DNA of 64,000 bases, taken from positions 1 through 64,000 of the forward strand of contig CAUWIT010000010.1 in assembly GCA_963558965.1 (NCBI GenBank), in the 5' to 3' direction. This stretch comes from Gallibacter sp963558965 (GTDB lineage: Bacteria; Bacillota; Clostridia; Peptostreptococcales; Anaerovoracaceae). The notes beneath the pieces were generated by a model, which worked only from the letters and a program-made list of their open reading frames with translations, made no database searches and had not been told where the DNA came from. How positions within the stretch are numbered: the stretch's first letter is position 1; every line of letters begins with the position of its first letter. Shown here in pieces: positions 8,034 to 16,756 of this stretch. The position numbers and the translations under genes were made by a program.

Positions 8034-9431
8034 TTATTTGTACGCTGTTGCTAACTGACGAGCCACATGAACTCCTGAAGCTGAAGCCTGTGAAAGTGAA
8101 TGTGTAACACCTGAACCATCACCAAGAGCGTATAGCCCTTTGATTTTAGTTTCAAGATTTTCGTCAACTTCAATTTTTGAATTATAAAATTTAACTTCAA
8201 CACCGTATAGCAATGTGTCTTCATTTGCTGTACCTGGTGCGATTTTATCAAGTGCGTAGATCATCTCTATAATACTGTCTAGCTGTCTCTTTGGAATAAC
8301 TAGTGAAAGGTCTCCCGCAGTTGCGTTTAGCGTAGGTCTTGTGAAACATTTTTCCATACGTCTTTCGCTGCTTCGTCTGCCTTTTACCAAGTCTCCAAAT
8401 CTTTGAAGAAGCACTCCGCCACCTAACATATTTGAAAGTCTAGCAATTGACTCTCCGTATTCGTTACTGTCCTTAAATGGCTCTGTTAATGTGTTTGAAA
8501 CTAACAGTGCAAAGTTTGTATTTTCTGTTCTAAGTTTAGGATCTGCATAGCTGTGACCGTTAACTGTAACAATACCATTTGTATTTTCGGCTACTACTTC
8601 GCCGTAAGGATTCATACAAAATGTTCTTACTTGGTCGTTGTACTGATCTGTTTTGTAGACGATTTTTGATTCGTATACATCATCTGTTATATGTTTAAAT
8701 ATTTCCGCAGGCAATTCCACTCTTACACCGATATCAACTCTGTTGGATTTTTGTTCTATACCCATTTTGTTGCAAACATTTGCTATCCATTTTGAACCAC
8801 TTCTACCTGTTGCCAAAACAAGATCGTGACAGCAATACTGTTCCCCTTTATCTGTAGTGATTAGGAAATCATGGTCTCCTCTCACTTCTACTTCTTCTAT
8901 TGTAGTATAAAATTTATGCTCAATTTTTTCCTTTGTTTCATCGTATAATCTGCCTAAGATTTTAACATTTCTATCTGTTCCCAGATGTCTAACTTTTGCT
9001 TCCAATAAATGCAGGTTGTTTCTTAGGGCCATTGTTTTTAGCTCTGATTTTGCTGTTGAGTAAAGCTTTGCATCTGCACCGCCATGAGCACATAAAACTT
9101 CATCTACATATTCCATTAGTTCCATGGCTTTGTCTACTCCAACATATTTGTGAAGATCCCCACCAAACTGAGTTGTAATATTGTACTTACCATCAGATAG
9201 AGAACCTGCACCGCCGTAGCCATTCATAATATTACATGGCTTACACTTAATGCAAGTTGGAGTTTTGCCAAGTGAAATTGGACATTTTCTGTTTTCAAGT
9301 GGCGCACCCTTATCTAGCATTAAAACTTTTGCATCTATGTCAAGTTTATTAAGTTCGTAACTCATAAAAACACCGCTGGCACCTGCGCCAACGATAATAA
9401 TATCATAGTAGTTTTTCATATTATTCATCAA
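8034..9431 (-). CDS. FAD-dependent oxidoreductase (COG2509-like)
   Basis: A 465-residue flavoprotein. The N terminus has the dinucleotide fold YYDIIIVGAGASGVFMSYEL followed by a cysteine pair motif CIKCKPCNIMNGYGGAG (about residues 60-76), the mark of a family of uncharacterised FAD-dependent dehydrogenases. The C terminus has YALGDGSGVTHSLSQASASG, the second FAD contact. The substrate is not known. The cysteine pairs might bind a metal cluster or act in redox. It stands alone between two terminators. Two alternative in-frame ATGs lie at the start (MMNNMKNYYD); the ribosome site AAGGAGG just upstream fits the first one. Confidence 0.75.
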   Translation of the reverse strand: MMNNMKNYYDIIIVGAGASGVFMSYELNKLDIDAKVLMLDKGAPLENRKCPISLGKTPTCIKCKPCNIMNGYGGAGSLSDGKYNITTQFGGDLHKYVGVDKAMELMEYVDEVLCAHGGADAKLYSTAKSELKTMALRNNLHLLEAKVRHLGTDRNVKILGRLYDETKEKIEHKFYTTIEEVEVRGDHDFLITTDKGEQYCCHDLVLATGRSGSKWIANVCNKMGIEQKSNRVDIGVRVELPAEIFKHITDDVYESKIVYKTDQYNDQVRTFCMNPYGEVVAENTNGIVTVNGHSYADPKLRTENTNFALLVSNTLTEPFKDSNEYGESIARLSNMLGGGVLLQRFGDLVKGRRSSERRMEKCFTRPTLNATAGDLSLVIPKRQLDSIIEMIYALDKIAPGTANEDTLLYGVEVKFYNSKIEVDENLETKIKGLYALGDGSGVTHSLSQASASGVHVARQLATAYK

Positions 9432-9481
9432 TTAAATCCTCCTTAATATAAATTAGTTTTACTAGGATTATTTTACGCAGT

Positions 9482-9513
9482 AAAAAAGGGCGGCTGCGAA
9501 TTATCCCGCCCTT
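9482..9513 (-). terminator. Terminator after DUF1292 gene
   Basis: The minus strand shows AAGGGCGG and CCGCCCTT arms, 12 bases apart, followed by TTTTTT. It is GC-rich, compact and correctly placed 12 bases after the stop codon. Confidence 0.88.
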
Positions 9514-9524
9514 GACTTTTTTAA

Positions 9525-9800
9525 TTAGTCTTCAATACCCATAATTTCGTAGAATGCCTTTTCAGCTGCTTCAAACTCTGCATCATCTTCAATGTCGATA
9601 ATTTCGAATTCGTCTTCGCCTACTTCTTTATAGCCAAATAGCCAGTAGCTTTCTTCGCCTTCTGGGATTAGCGCTAAGTACTCTTTGCCGTTAGCTTCAA
9701 ATACGCCAACCATTTCGCACTCAACTTCTCCATCTTCAAATTCTAAAGTTATAATATCCGCATCTTCTTCAAAAACAGCTACGTCTCTTTCGTCTGTCAT
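9525..9800 (-). CDS. DUF1292 family protein (YrzB-like)
   Basis: A 91-residue, very acidic protein with the DUF1292 pattern: IITLEFEDGEVECEMVGVFE, then YLALIPEGEESYWLFGYKE. Homologues occur widely in Firmicutes, usually near the yrrK/yrrL genes, and have no settled function. Here it is 48 bases downstream of uvrC and is followed by a strong terminator, so it probably ends the serC-apgM-uvrC operon. The ribosome site GGAGG before ATG supports the start. Confidence 0.85.
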   Translation of the reverse strand: MTDERDVAVFEEDADIITLEFEDGEVECEMVGVFEANGKEYLALIPEGEESYWLFGYKEVGEDEFEIIDIEDDAEFEAAEKAFYEIMGIED

Positions 9801-9848
9801 GATTTTTCCTCCATTTACTAATATAATTCTGTAACTTTTATTACTATA

Positions 9849-11774
9849 TCACTTATTGTTATTTTTATCAATGAAAAATTTTACAATCTCTTGAGCGTTT
9901 GCCTCGGTTATTCCTTCAGTCAACACTAGCTCTTCAAATGTTGCTTTTTTAATGTTGTCAACGCTTTTAAATTTAGCCAAAAGTGCGCTTCTCTTTTTAG
10001 GTCCTATACCTTTTATATCGTCTAAAACCGATTTAGTCATTTTTTTGCTGCGCATAGATGTATGATAATCTATAGCAAACCTGTGGACTTCCTCTTGAAT
10101 ATTTCCAATATATTTAAATAGCATAGAATTATTTTTAAGCTCTTCCTCTTCAAATTGTCCATTGCCAAACCTTGAAAGAGGATGATACACCAAGGCGCGA
10201 GTTCTGTGACTATCATCTTTTGCCATTCCTACAACAGCAATCTCAACCCCTAGTTTTTCCAAAACTTGATGAACCGCCTCAATATGACCTTTGCCACCAT
10301 CGATTAGCATTAGAGAAGGCAACGGTAAAAATCCCGGATCTCCATCAAGAGCTCGTTTCACCCTTCGGTAAATCACTTCCTGCATTGAACCATAATCGTT
10401 TGGCCCTTCAATAGTCTTAATTTTAAATCGTCTGTAAGCCTTTTTGTTTGGATACAGACCATCGAAAACCACCATAGCACCTACATTGTCCACGCCGTTT
10501 ATGTTGGAAATATCGTAAGCCTCAACCCTTGGTGCACCCTTTGATTTCTCATCTACAAGAGTTATTATCTCACCGGTTTCGCTATTAATCCACTCGCTGG
10601 TGCACTCGTCAATCATTGATTTTTCAACCACACCATTTATCAAAGTTGCAATTTTATCAACTCTCTCCTGCTTGTTTTTCTCTTTTTCATCAATATTTTT
10701 AATCATTTCGGCGGTGTCTCTCTTAGCCATCTCTAGGAATGCCTTTTTCTCGCCTTTTTGTGGTACGCTAATAGTAACCTTTTTCTCCCAGCAAGCAGAC
10801 AGAAACTCTTCAAGTAACTTCCTATCATCTATATCCTTGCGAAGTAAAATTTCCGAAGGCCCGCTAGCCATCTGACCATAATGCTGTTTTATAAATGCAC
10901 CGATAACGCTATCCTCTTTTTCGTCAATAGAAGTTTCAAGGGTAAATGTTTTCCTCCCTGACAATTTACCATCACGGACAAAAAATAAAATTATATGACC
11001 TTTGCCGCCGTGCATTATTAAATCAATATCTTTTGTGTGAGTTAGAACTACACGCTGTTTTTCTGACAAAGCCTTAGCTGCAATAATATAGTCTCTGTAC
11101 TTTGCCGCCTCTTCATATTGTAAATTATCAGATGCCTCCATCATTTGATTTTTAAGATAGGCCAGTAAATCAGTTTGCTTCCCTCTTAAAAATGTTGCAG
11201 CTTCTTCCACACGCATCATATAATTTTTGTGATTTACATATCCGCTGCAAATTGCTTCACACTGACCTATATGATAATTTAAACAAGGTCTTGCATTTTG
11301 AGGAAACTCTTTAACAGAGCATTTTTTCAATTTGTATATGCTGTTTAGTAAATCAACCATTTGGTTGACTGCACCAACATCGCTGTACGGTCCAAAATAC
11401 TTGCCTCCATCTTTTAAAAACCTACGAGTTTTCACTACTCTAGGCCATTTTTCAGATGTTATTTTAATATATGGATAAGTTTTATCATCTCTTAAAAGCA
11501 CATTGTACTTTGGCATATATTTTTTTATAAGGTTGTTTTCAAGTATAAGTGCTTCCATCTCGCTGCCGCATTTTATATACTCAAACTCCTCAATATTTGC
11601 AACCATGGCCCTAACTTTTGGATCCATATTTTTCGATGATTGAAAATATTGTCTCACTCTATTTTTAAGTGAAATAGCTTTACCTACATAAATGACTTGC
11701 CCTAATTTGTCCTTATGTAGATAAACTCCCGGCTCATCCGGGAGTTTTTTTAAGTTTTCTTTTATATCAAACAT
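9849..11774 (-). CDS. uvrC: Excinuclease ABC subunit C
   Basis: A 641-residue nucleotide-excision repair nuclease that makes both incisions around a lesion with UvrB. The domain order is complete: GIY-YIG nuclease (residues 14-95; EPGVYLHKDKLGQVIYVGKA), a cysteine patch CLNYHIGQCEAIC, a UVR motif near 200-235, the RNase H-like domain (VEAYDISNINGVDNVGAMV; LIDGGKGHIEAV) and a C-terminal helix-hairpin-helix (VLDDIKGIGPKKRSALL). Length is normal. It is 15 bases downstream of the DacA-like gene and probably in the same operon. Confidence 0.96.
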   Translation of the reverse strand: MFDIKENLKKLPDEPGVYLHKDKLGQVIYVGKAISLKNRVRQYFQSSKNMDPKVRAMVANIEEFEYIKCGSEMEALILENNLIKKYMPKYNVLLRDDKTYPYIKITSEKWPRVVKTRRFLKDGGKYFGPYSDVGAVNQMVDLLNSIYKLKKCSVKEFPQNARPCLNYHIGQCEAICSGYVNHKNYMMRVEEAATFLRGKQTDLLAYLKNQMMEASDNLQYEEAAKYRDYIIAAKALSEKQRVVLTHTKDIDLIMHGGKGHIILFFVRDGKLSGRKTFTLETSIDEKEDSVIGAFIKQHYGQMASGPSEILLRKDIDDRKLLEEFLSACWEKKVTISVPQKGEKKAFLEMAKRDTAEMIKNIDEKEKNKQERVDKIATLINGVVEKSMIDECTSEWINSETGEIITLVDEKSKGAPRVEAYDISNINGVDNVGAMVVFDGLYPNKKAYRRFKIKTIEGPNDYGSMQEVIYRRVKRALDGDPGFLPLPSLMLIDGGKGHIEAVHQVLEKLGVEIAVVGMAKDDSHRTRALVYHPLSRFGNGQFEEEELKNNSMLFKYIGNIQEEVHRFAIDYHTSMRSKKMTKSVLDDIKGIGPKKRSALLAKFKSVDNIKKATFEELVLTEGITEANAQEIVKFFIDKNNNK

Positions 11775-11789
11775 ATTTACCTCTGCTTG

Positions 11790-12986
11790 TTAGTAAGGCC
11801 AATCACGTTTTTTCTTTTCCGCACGTTCCATGGCTATACGCATAGCTTCCTGCTCACGTCTTCTACGTTTCATAGCAGCTATTTTTCTTTTTCTTCTTCG
11901 TATTTTCGCTTTTATAACTGAAATAGCTATAAATATAACTACCACAGCTATAACAATTATAATCATCATATGGTCAGAAATACCGATTTTACTCCATGGA
12001 CCACCTTTGCCTATAGCCTTTTGAACTACTACATTTACCTGTGCAGTCACTTCACCAGCTTCCAAAGCCTGAACTTTGCCAACAACTTGATTTGCTTTTA
12101 TAGGGGCGTTTACATCTTCGTCTAAAACAACATTAGTTTTAACTAGACTATTTTCGCCTTCAGCTGGCAATGTTACACATAAATCTTTTATAGCATAGAC
12201 TTTTGCATAATTTTGCTTGCCACCTTTTATTTTAACTTTGCCAACGCTCTTTCCCTTTTTTACTACAGTGTAAGTTCTATAGCTATCAAAAGCGTATTGC
12301 AAAAGACTTTTACAATCTGAAACATTTGATTTGTTGTTAAGACCACCTAAAGTTAAAACTGCAAACTCCGACTTATCCTTTTGACCTAGTACGGCTGTAG
12401 CTTTTATATTAGCATCATCGCCGCTTAAAAGAAATTGTCCCATTTGGATTTTACCTGAAGTTTTAAGGACAATCATCTCCTTTAACTGACTTTTAGCCAT
12501 AAATGCCTTAGTTATTTTGCCTAAATCGGACATAGTGGAGTAATTTTTTTTACTAGTTGTATTGCCTGTTGCACTAGTGAAATTAGTATTTTTACAGCCT
12601 AGTTTTTTAGCCTTTTCATTCATTTTTTTACAAAAATTTTGAGTAGTGCCATAAGTGGATTTTACTATTTTATTTGCCGCTTGGTCATTGCCCTCTATAA
12701 GCATACTTTCAATTTGAGTTTTCAAAGTTGCATCAAAACTATTGCTTTCGGCTGCAACTATTGCAGTCATAAGTTTTGTTAAACCCCCTGGATACACTTT
12801 TTTCATCTTATTCTTTGAATAGACAGAAGTTCCAGTTTTTACGTCTATAGCAATGGCTTTGTCCACATCAACTGTGGGTTCTTCTTCCAATGCAAAAGTA
12901 GGTACTGCCTGTAAAAACACAGACAGTACCATAATACTCATCAACAATATACAAAGAAACTTTTTAAATTTATTTTCTTTTGTCAT
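11790..12986 (-). CDS. DacA/PBP5-like protein lacking all catalytic motifs
   Basis: A 398-residue relative of serine-type D-alanyl-D-alanine carboxypeptidases. It has a signal peptide (residues 1-32), the DacA start AIAIDVKTGTSVYSKN, the transpeptidase-like fold, a C-terminal beta-domain (about 235-330), one transmembrane helix (about 340-360) and a very basic tail RRRKRKIAAMKRRRR. The catalytic motifs are ruined: the SxxK site reads PGGLTK (Gly68 replaces the serine nucleophile), SxN reads EGN, and the KTG region reads KATAVLG. The codons are unambiguous. It cannot be an ordinary carboxypeptidase; a structural, binding or regulatory role at the wall is likely. The context is an operon between apgM and uvrC. 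Confidence 0.8.
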   Translation of the reverse strand: MTKENKFKKFLCILLMSIMVLSVFLQAVPTFALEEEPTVDVDKAIAIDVKTGTSVYSKNKMKKVYPGGLTKLMTAIVAAESNSFDATLKTQIESMLIEGNDQAANKIVKSTYGTTQNFCKKMNEKAKKLGCKNTNFTSATGNTTSKKNYSTMSDLGKITKAFMAKSQLKEMIVLKTSGKIQMGQFLLSGDDANIKATAVLGQKDKSEFAVLTLGGLNNKSNVSDCKSLLQYAFDSYRTYTVVKKGKSVGKVKIKGGKQNYAKVYAIKDLCVTLPAEGENSLVKTNVVLDEDVNAPIKANQVVGKVQALEAGEVTAQVNVVVQKAIGKGGPWSKIGISDHMMIIIVIAVVVIFIAISVIKAKIRRRKRKIAAMKRRRREQEAMRIAMERAEKKKRDWPY

Positions 12987-13004
12987 CTAAATACCTCAGT
13001 AAAA

Positions 13005-14219
13005 TTATTTTGCTGAGAAGAAATAGTCAGCCATTTCGTATCCGTTATCGAAATAGATGCCTGTTTCTCCAGATACTTCACAAAATGCTTTAGTTTCATC
13101 TAACGGCTGCACATCGTTGCTTCTGTATATAACATAAGGAACTGGTGTGCTGCTGTGAGTTCTAATTGCAAGAGGAGTTCTATGATCTGGTACAACCAAA
13201 ACTGTAAAATCCTCTTCTGTTTCTTCTAAGTATTTTACTACAGGTGCCAAAATTTTGCTATCAATATCGCCTAGACACTGGATTTTTCCTTCCATATCTC
13301 CTTGATGGCTACACTCGTCTGGACCTTCAAGATGCATGTATACAAAATCCTTGCCATTCTTAAACTCGTCAATGGCCGCCTGACACTTACCTTCAAAATT
13401 TGTGTGAAGAGTACCTGTTGCACCTTCAACATTTACACTGTCAAGACCTGCGCAAATCGCGATGCCTTTAATCAAGTCAACCGCACTGATTGCAGTACCT
13501 GTGATGCCATACTTTTCAGTGAATGAAGATAAGTTAGGTTTTTTACCCTGTCCCCAAATCCAAATAGTATTAGCTGGATTTAGACCTTTTTCCATACGCG
13601 CTTTGTTAACAGGATGATCTTTTAAGATTTCATAACTTTTTTTCATAAGAGTTGTTATTCTCTCTGCATCTGGTCCTTTTGGCAAATAATCCCCAGCTCT
13701 CTTCCCTAGGATATCGTGAGGTGGAGTCAAGTCGTAATCAGTTCTGCCATTGTTTACAATCATACAATGTCTGTAGCTTACACCTGGGTAAAACTTAAGG
13801 TCATCTTCACCTAAAGCATCTTGTACTGCCTGTATAAGAATGGCTGCTTCTTCTGTTGTAATGTCTCCTGCGCTGTGGTCAAGTACTGTTAGGTCATCAT
13901 ACTCGCCCTCACCTGATAGAGTTATAATATTTGTTCTAAATGCTACATCTGTATCTGACATTTCAATACCTATGCTTGCAGCTTCAAGGGGTGATCTACC
14001 TGTTAGATAAACACAAGGATCATATCCCATAACTGAAAGATTTGCAGCATCGCTACCTGGCGCTATACCATCTGGAACAGTTTTTACCATTCCAACTCTA
14101 CCTTTTTGTGCAAGTTTAGTTACACATGGCATATCTGCAACTTCAAGTGGTGTTTTACCATTTAACGCTTCAACTTTATCATCACCTGCTCCATCTGGAA
14201 CCAATATAAAATACTTCAT
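13005..14219 (-). CDS. apgM-type phosphoglycerate mutase / proposed homoserine kinase family
   Basis: A 404-residue member of the alkaline-phosphatase superfamily close to archaeal-type cofactor-independent phosphoglycerate mutase. MKYFILVPDGAGDD is the first metal site, APGSDAANLSVMGYDP contains the phospho-acceptor serine, and VVPDHRTPLAIRTHSSTPVP is the second metal site. Some bacterial members of this branch have been proposed as alternative homoserine kinases (TIGR02535). It sits 11 bases downstream of serC. The context would fit a phosphoglycerate or phosphoserine role, while thrC elsewhere in the window lacks an adjacent thrB. Sequence alone does not choose between these substrates. 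Confidence 0.8.
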   Translation of the reverse strand: MKYFILVPDGAGDDKVEALNGKTPLEVADMPCVTKLAQKGRVGMVKTVPDGIAPGSDAANLSVMGYDPCVYLTGRSPLEAASIGIEMSDTDVAFRTNIITLSGEGEYDDLTVLDHSAGDITTEEAAILIQAVQDALGEDDLKFYPGVSYRHCMIVNNGRTDYDLTPPHDILGKRAGDYLPKGPDAERITTLMKKSYEILKDHPVNKARMEKGLNPANTIWIWGQGKKPNLSSFTEKYGITGTAISAVDLIKGIAICAGLDSVNVEGATGTLHTNFEGKCQAAIDEFKNGKDFVYMHLEGPDECSHQGDMEGKIQCLGDIDSKILAPVVKYLEETEEDFTVLVVPDHRTPLAIRTHSSTPVPYVIYRSNDVQPLDETKAFCEVSGETGIYFDNGYEMADYFFSAK

Positions 14220-14230
14220 TTTACTACCTC

Positions 14231-15319
14231 TTAAGCATTTGCTTCTTCAAATTTCTTCATAAATTCAATAAGTGCATCTACTCCAGCTTCTGGCATTGCG
14301 TTGTAAATAGATGCTCTCATACCACCGATAGATCTGTGGCCACCTAAATTGTGTAGTCCAGCTTCTTTTGCTTCAGCAACAAATTTTTTGTCAAGACTTT
14401 CATCACCTGTAACGAAAACTACATTCATAAGTGATCTGTCTTCTACTGCAACTGGGCAGTTGTACAATTTGCTGTTATCAATAAAATCGTAAAGCTTATT
14501 AGCTTTTTTAACATTCTTTTCATGTAGAGGTGCAATACCACCTTCGTTTTTGATTTTTTTGAATACTTCTCCTGCAACATAAATTGCAAAACATGGAGGA
14601 GTGTTGTATGCACTATCATTGTCTGCATGGATTTTGTAATCCAAGTAAACTGGAATATTTGCTGGTGCATTTCCAAGTAAATCTTCTCTTACGATAACTA
14701 GAGTAACTCCTGCTGGTGCAATATTTTTTTGAGCTCCTGCATAAATTAATCCAAATTTACTTACATCGATTTCTTCTGATAATATGCAAGAAGACATATC
14801 GGCAACTAATACTTTATCACCAAAATCAGGTAATTCGTTATAGTGTGTACCATAAATTGTGTTGTTGTATGTAATATGTACATAATCAGCATCTGGTCTA
14901 ATCTGATCTTTTGTTACTTTTGGGATATAAGTAAAAGTATCATCTTCTGATGATGCTACAACTTTTACATCACCAAACTTAGTAGCTTCTTTTGCAGCTT
15001 TTTTAGCCCATGAACCACCAACGATGTAATCAGCTTTACGTGAACCGTTCATTAGGTTTAATGGAACCATTGAGAACTGCAATGTACCACCACCCTGTAC
15101 AAATATTACCTTGTAGTTATCAGGAATATTCATAATTTCTCTTAAGTTATCTTCTGCATCTTTTAATATTTTTTTAAACTCAGCAGATCTGTGTGACATT
15201 TCCATAACTGATTCGCCACAACCGTTGTAGTTAGCTAGGTTTTTTGCTACATCTTCAATAACTTCAATAGGAAGCATTGATGGACCTGCTGAAAAATTAT
15301 ATGCTCTCTTATTTGTCAA
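14231..15319 (-). CDS. serC: Phosphoserine aminotransferase (TTG start)
   Basis: A class V aminotransferase that converts 3-phosphohydroxypyruvate to phosphoserine using PLP. It starts YNFSAGPSMLP, a family hallmark, and has the PLP lysine in YAGAQKNIAPAG near residue 192. The frame is open back to an ATG at 15334, but that ATG lies upstream of the perfect ribosome site GGAGGT (15327-15332). A TTG at 15319 lies 7 bases after that site and gives the normal N terminus, so I take TTG as the start. It is divergent from serA and heads the operon serC-apgM-dacA-like-uvrC. Confidence 0.94.
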   Translation of the reverse strand: MTNKRAYNFSAGPSMLPIEVIEDVAKNLANYNGCGESVMEMSHRSAEFKKILKDAEDNLREIMNIPDNYKVIFVQGGGTLQFSMVPLNLMNGSRKADYIVGGSWAKKAAKEATKFGDVKVVASSEDDTFTYIPKVTKDQIRPDADYVHITYNNTIYGTHYNELPDFGDKVLVADMSSCILSEEIDVSKFGLIYAGAQKNIAPAGVTLVIVREDLLGNAPANIPVYLDYKIHADNDSAYNTPPCFAIYVAGEVFKKIKNEGGIAPLHEKNVKKANKLYDFIDNSKLYNCPVAVEDRSLMNVVFVTGDESLDKKFVAEAKEAGLHNLGGHRSIGGMRASIYNAMPEAGVDALIEFMKKFEEANA

Positions 15320-15374
15320 AACTGACACCTCCATAATTTAATATTTTTTGTTATAATTTTTAAATTAGATTTAT

Positions 15375-15413
15375 ATTATACCACTTTACTAGAACTAGGT
15401 AAAGTGATATAAT
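15375..15413. promoter_or_regulatory. Overlapping divergent promoters of serC and serA with dyad symmetry
   Basis: For serA on the plus strand, TTTACT (15385-15390), 17 bases and TATAAT (15408-15413). For serC on the minus strand, TTTACC (15398-15403), 17 bases and TATAAT (15375-15380). The two promoters overlap so completely that each -35 lies in the other's spacer, and arms CACTTTAC (15382-15389) and GTAAAGTG (15399-15406) form a dyad. One polymerase or one repressor bound here would exclude the other promoter. Expression of the two serine genes is probably coupled. Confidence 0.75.
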
Positions 15414-15488
15414 TTATAAGTCACATGAATAATTATAAATTTTTTCAAAGACAATTTAGTGATTATAAAAGAATAAGGAGAAGGTAAA

Positions 15489-16658
15489 ATGTATAAAATT
15501 GCAACTTTAAACAAAATCTCACCTGTAGGTCTAAATCAATTTACAGACGATTATACACTAATTGATGAAATCGATCAGGCTACAGGTATTATGGTTAGAA
15601 GCCAAAATATGAAAGATATGGAGTTTTCTGATGAACTTCTAGCAATCGCAAGAGCAGGTGCAGGAGTTAACAATATTCCTATCGAAAGATGCGCAGAAGA
15701 AGGTATCGTTGTATTTAACACACCTGGCGCAAATGCAAATGCAGTTAAAGAATTAGTAATCGCAGGTTTACTACTAGCAGCTAGAAATATTACAGATGGT
15801 AACAAATGGGCAAGTTCTCTAACTGAAGATGTTTCAAAAGCAGTTGAAAAAGGTAAAAGCCAGTTTGCTGGAACAGAAATCAACGGTAAAACTTTAGGCG
15901 TTATCGGCCTTGGCGCTATCGGTGTACTAGTAGCCAATGCAGCACAGCAACTTGGTATGAAAGTAATCGGTTACGACCCATTTATTTCATTGAAATCAGC
16001 TCACAATCTATCAAACACAATCCCTGTAACAAACGATTTAGCTCAGTTGCTACCACAGTGTGATTACGTAACATTACACGTACCAGCAACAGACAGCACA
16101 AGCGGCATGTTTGATAAACGCAGATTTTCACAGATGAAACCAGGAGCAGTATTACTAAACTTCTCTAGAGATAAACTAGTTAACGAAAATGCTCTACTAG
16201 AAGCATTAGCTTCAGGAACATTAGCAAAATATGTAACAGACTTCCCAACAGATGGAGTTCTAAACAACGATAAAATTATCTTGCTTCCACACTTAGGTGC
16301 ATCAACTAAAGAAGCTGAAGATAACTGCGCAGTAATGGCAGCAGAAGAACTTATGGAATACATCGAAAAAGGAAATGTTGTAAACTCAGTAAACTACCCA
16401 GCTTGCTCAATGGGCGAACTTAACCCAGAAGCACAAGGACGTATTTCAATCTTAAATAAAAATATTCCTTCAATGCTTGGTAAAATCACAGGTATTATGT
16501 CTGATCTAAATGTTAACATCCGAGACTTAACAAACAAATCAAAAGGCGACTTTGCCGTTACAATTATGGATGTTGACGCAGAAGTATCTGAAGAAGAACT
16601 AAGAAAAGCTCTTGATATCGATGGAATCATCAGAGTAAGAATTCTAAAAAACAAATAA
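15489..16658 (+). CDS. serA: D-3-phosphoglycerate dehydrogenase
   Basis: A 389-residue NAD-dependent dehydrogenase that starts serine synthesis from 3-phosphoglycerate. ARAGAGVNNIPIERCAEEGI is the substrate-domain signature, GVIGLGAIGVLVANAA (about residues 138-153) the NAD-binding loop, and LPHLGASTKEAEDN contains the catalytic histidine. The last 70 residues form an ACT domain (ISILNKNIPSMLGKITGIMS), suggesting serine feedback, though this is the short form without the intervening domain. Ribosome site AAGGAGAAGG precedes ATG. A strong terminator follows. Confidence 0.95.
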   Translation: MYKIATLNKISPVGLNQFTDDYTLIDEIDQATGIMVRSQNMKDMEFSDELLAIARAGAGVNNIPIERCAEEGIVVFNTPGANANAVKELVIAGLLLAARNITDGNKWASSLTEDVSKAVEKGKSQFAGTEINGKTLGVIGLGAIGVLVANAAQQLGMKVIGYDPFISLKSAHNLSNTIPVTNDLAQLLPQCDYVTLHVPATDSTSGMFDKRRFSQMKPGAVLLNFSRDKLVNENALLEALASGTLAKYVTDFPTDGVLNNDKIILLPHLGASTKEAEDNCAVMAAEELMEYIEKGNVVNSVNYPACSMGELNPEAQGRISILNKNIPSMLGKITGIMSDLNVNIRDLTNKSKGDFAVTIMDVDAEVSEEELRKALDIDGIIRVRILKNK

Positions 16659-16671
16659 ACTTGAAATGCTT

Positions 16672-16700
16672 AACCCCGGTCTTAGACTGGGGTTTTTTTT
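16672..16700 (+). terminator. Terminator after serA
   Basis: AACCCCGGTC and GACTGGGGTT arms with a very short loop, followed by a run of eight T. It is a classic intrinsic terminator. Confidence 0.92.
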
Positions 16701-16756
16701 AATATTTCTCTATGCTATAATCACCTTGATGAGTATTTTAGAAAGAGGTTAAAATT

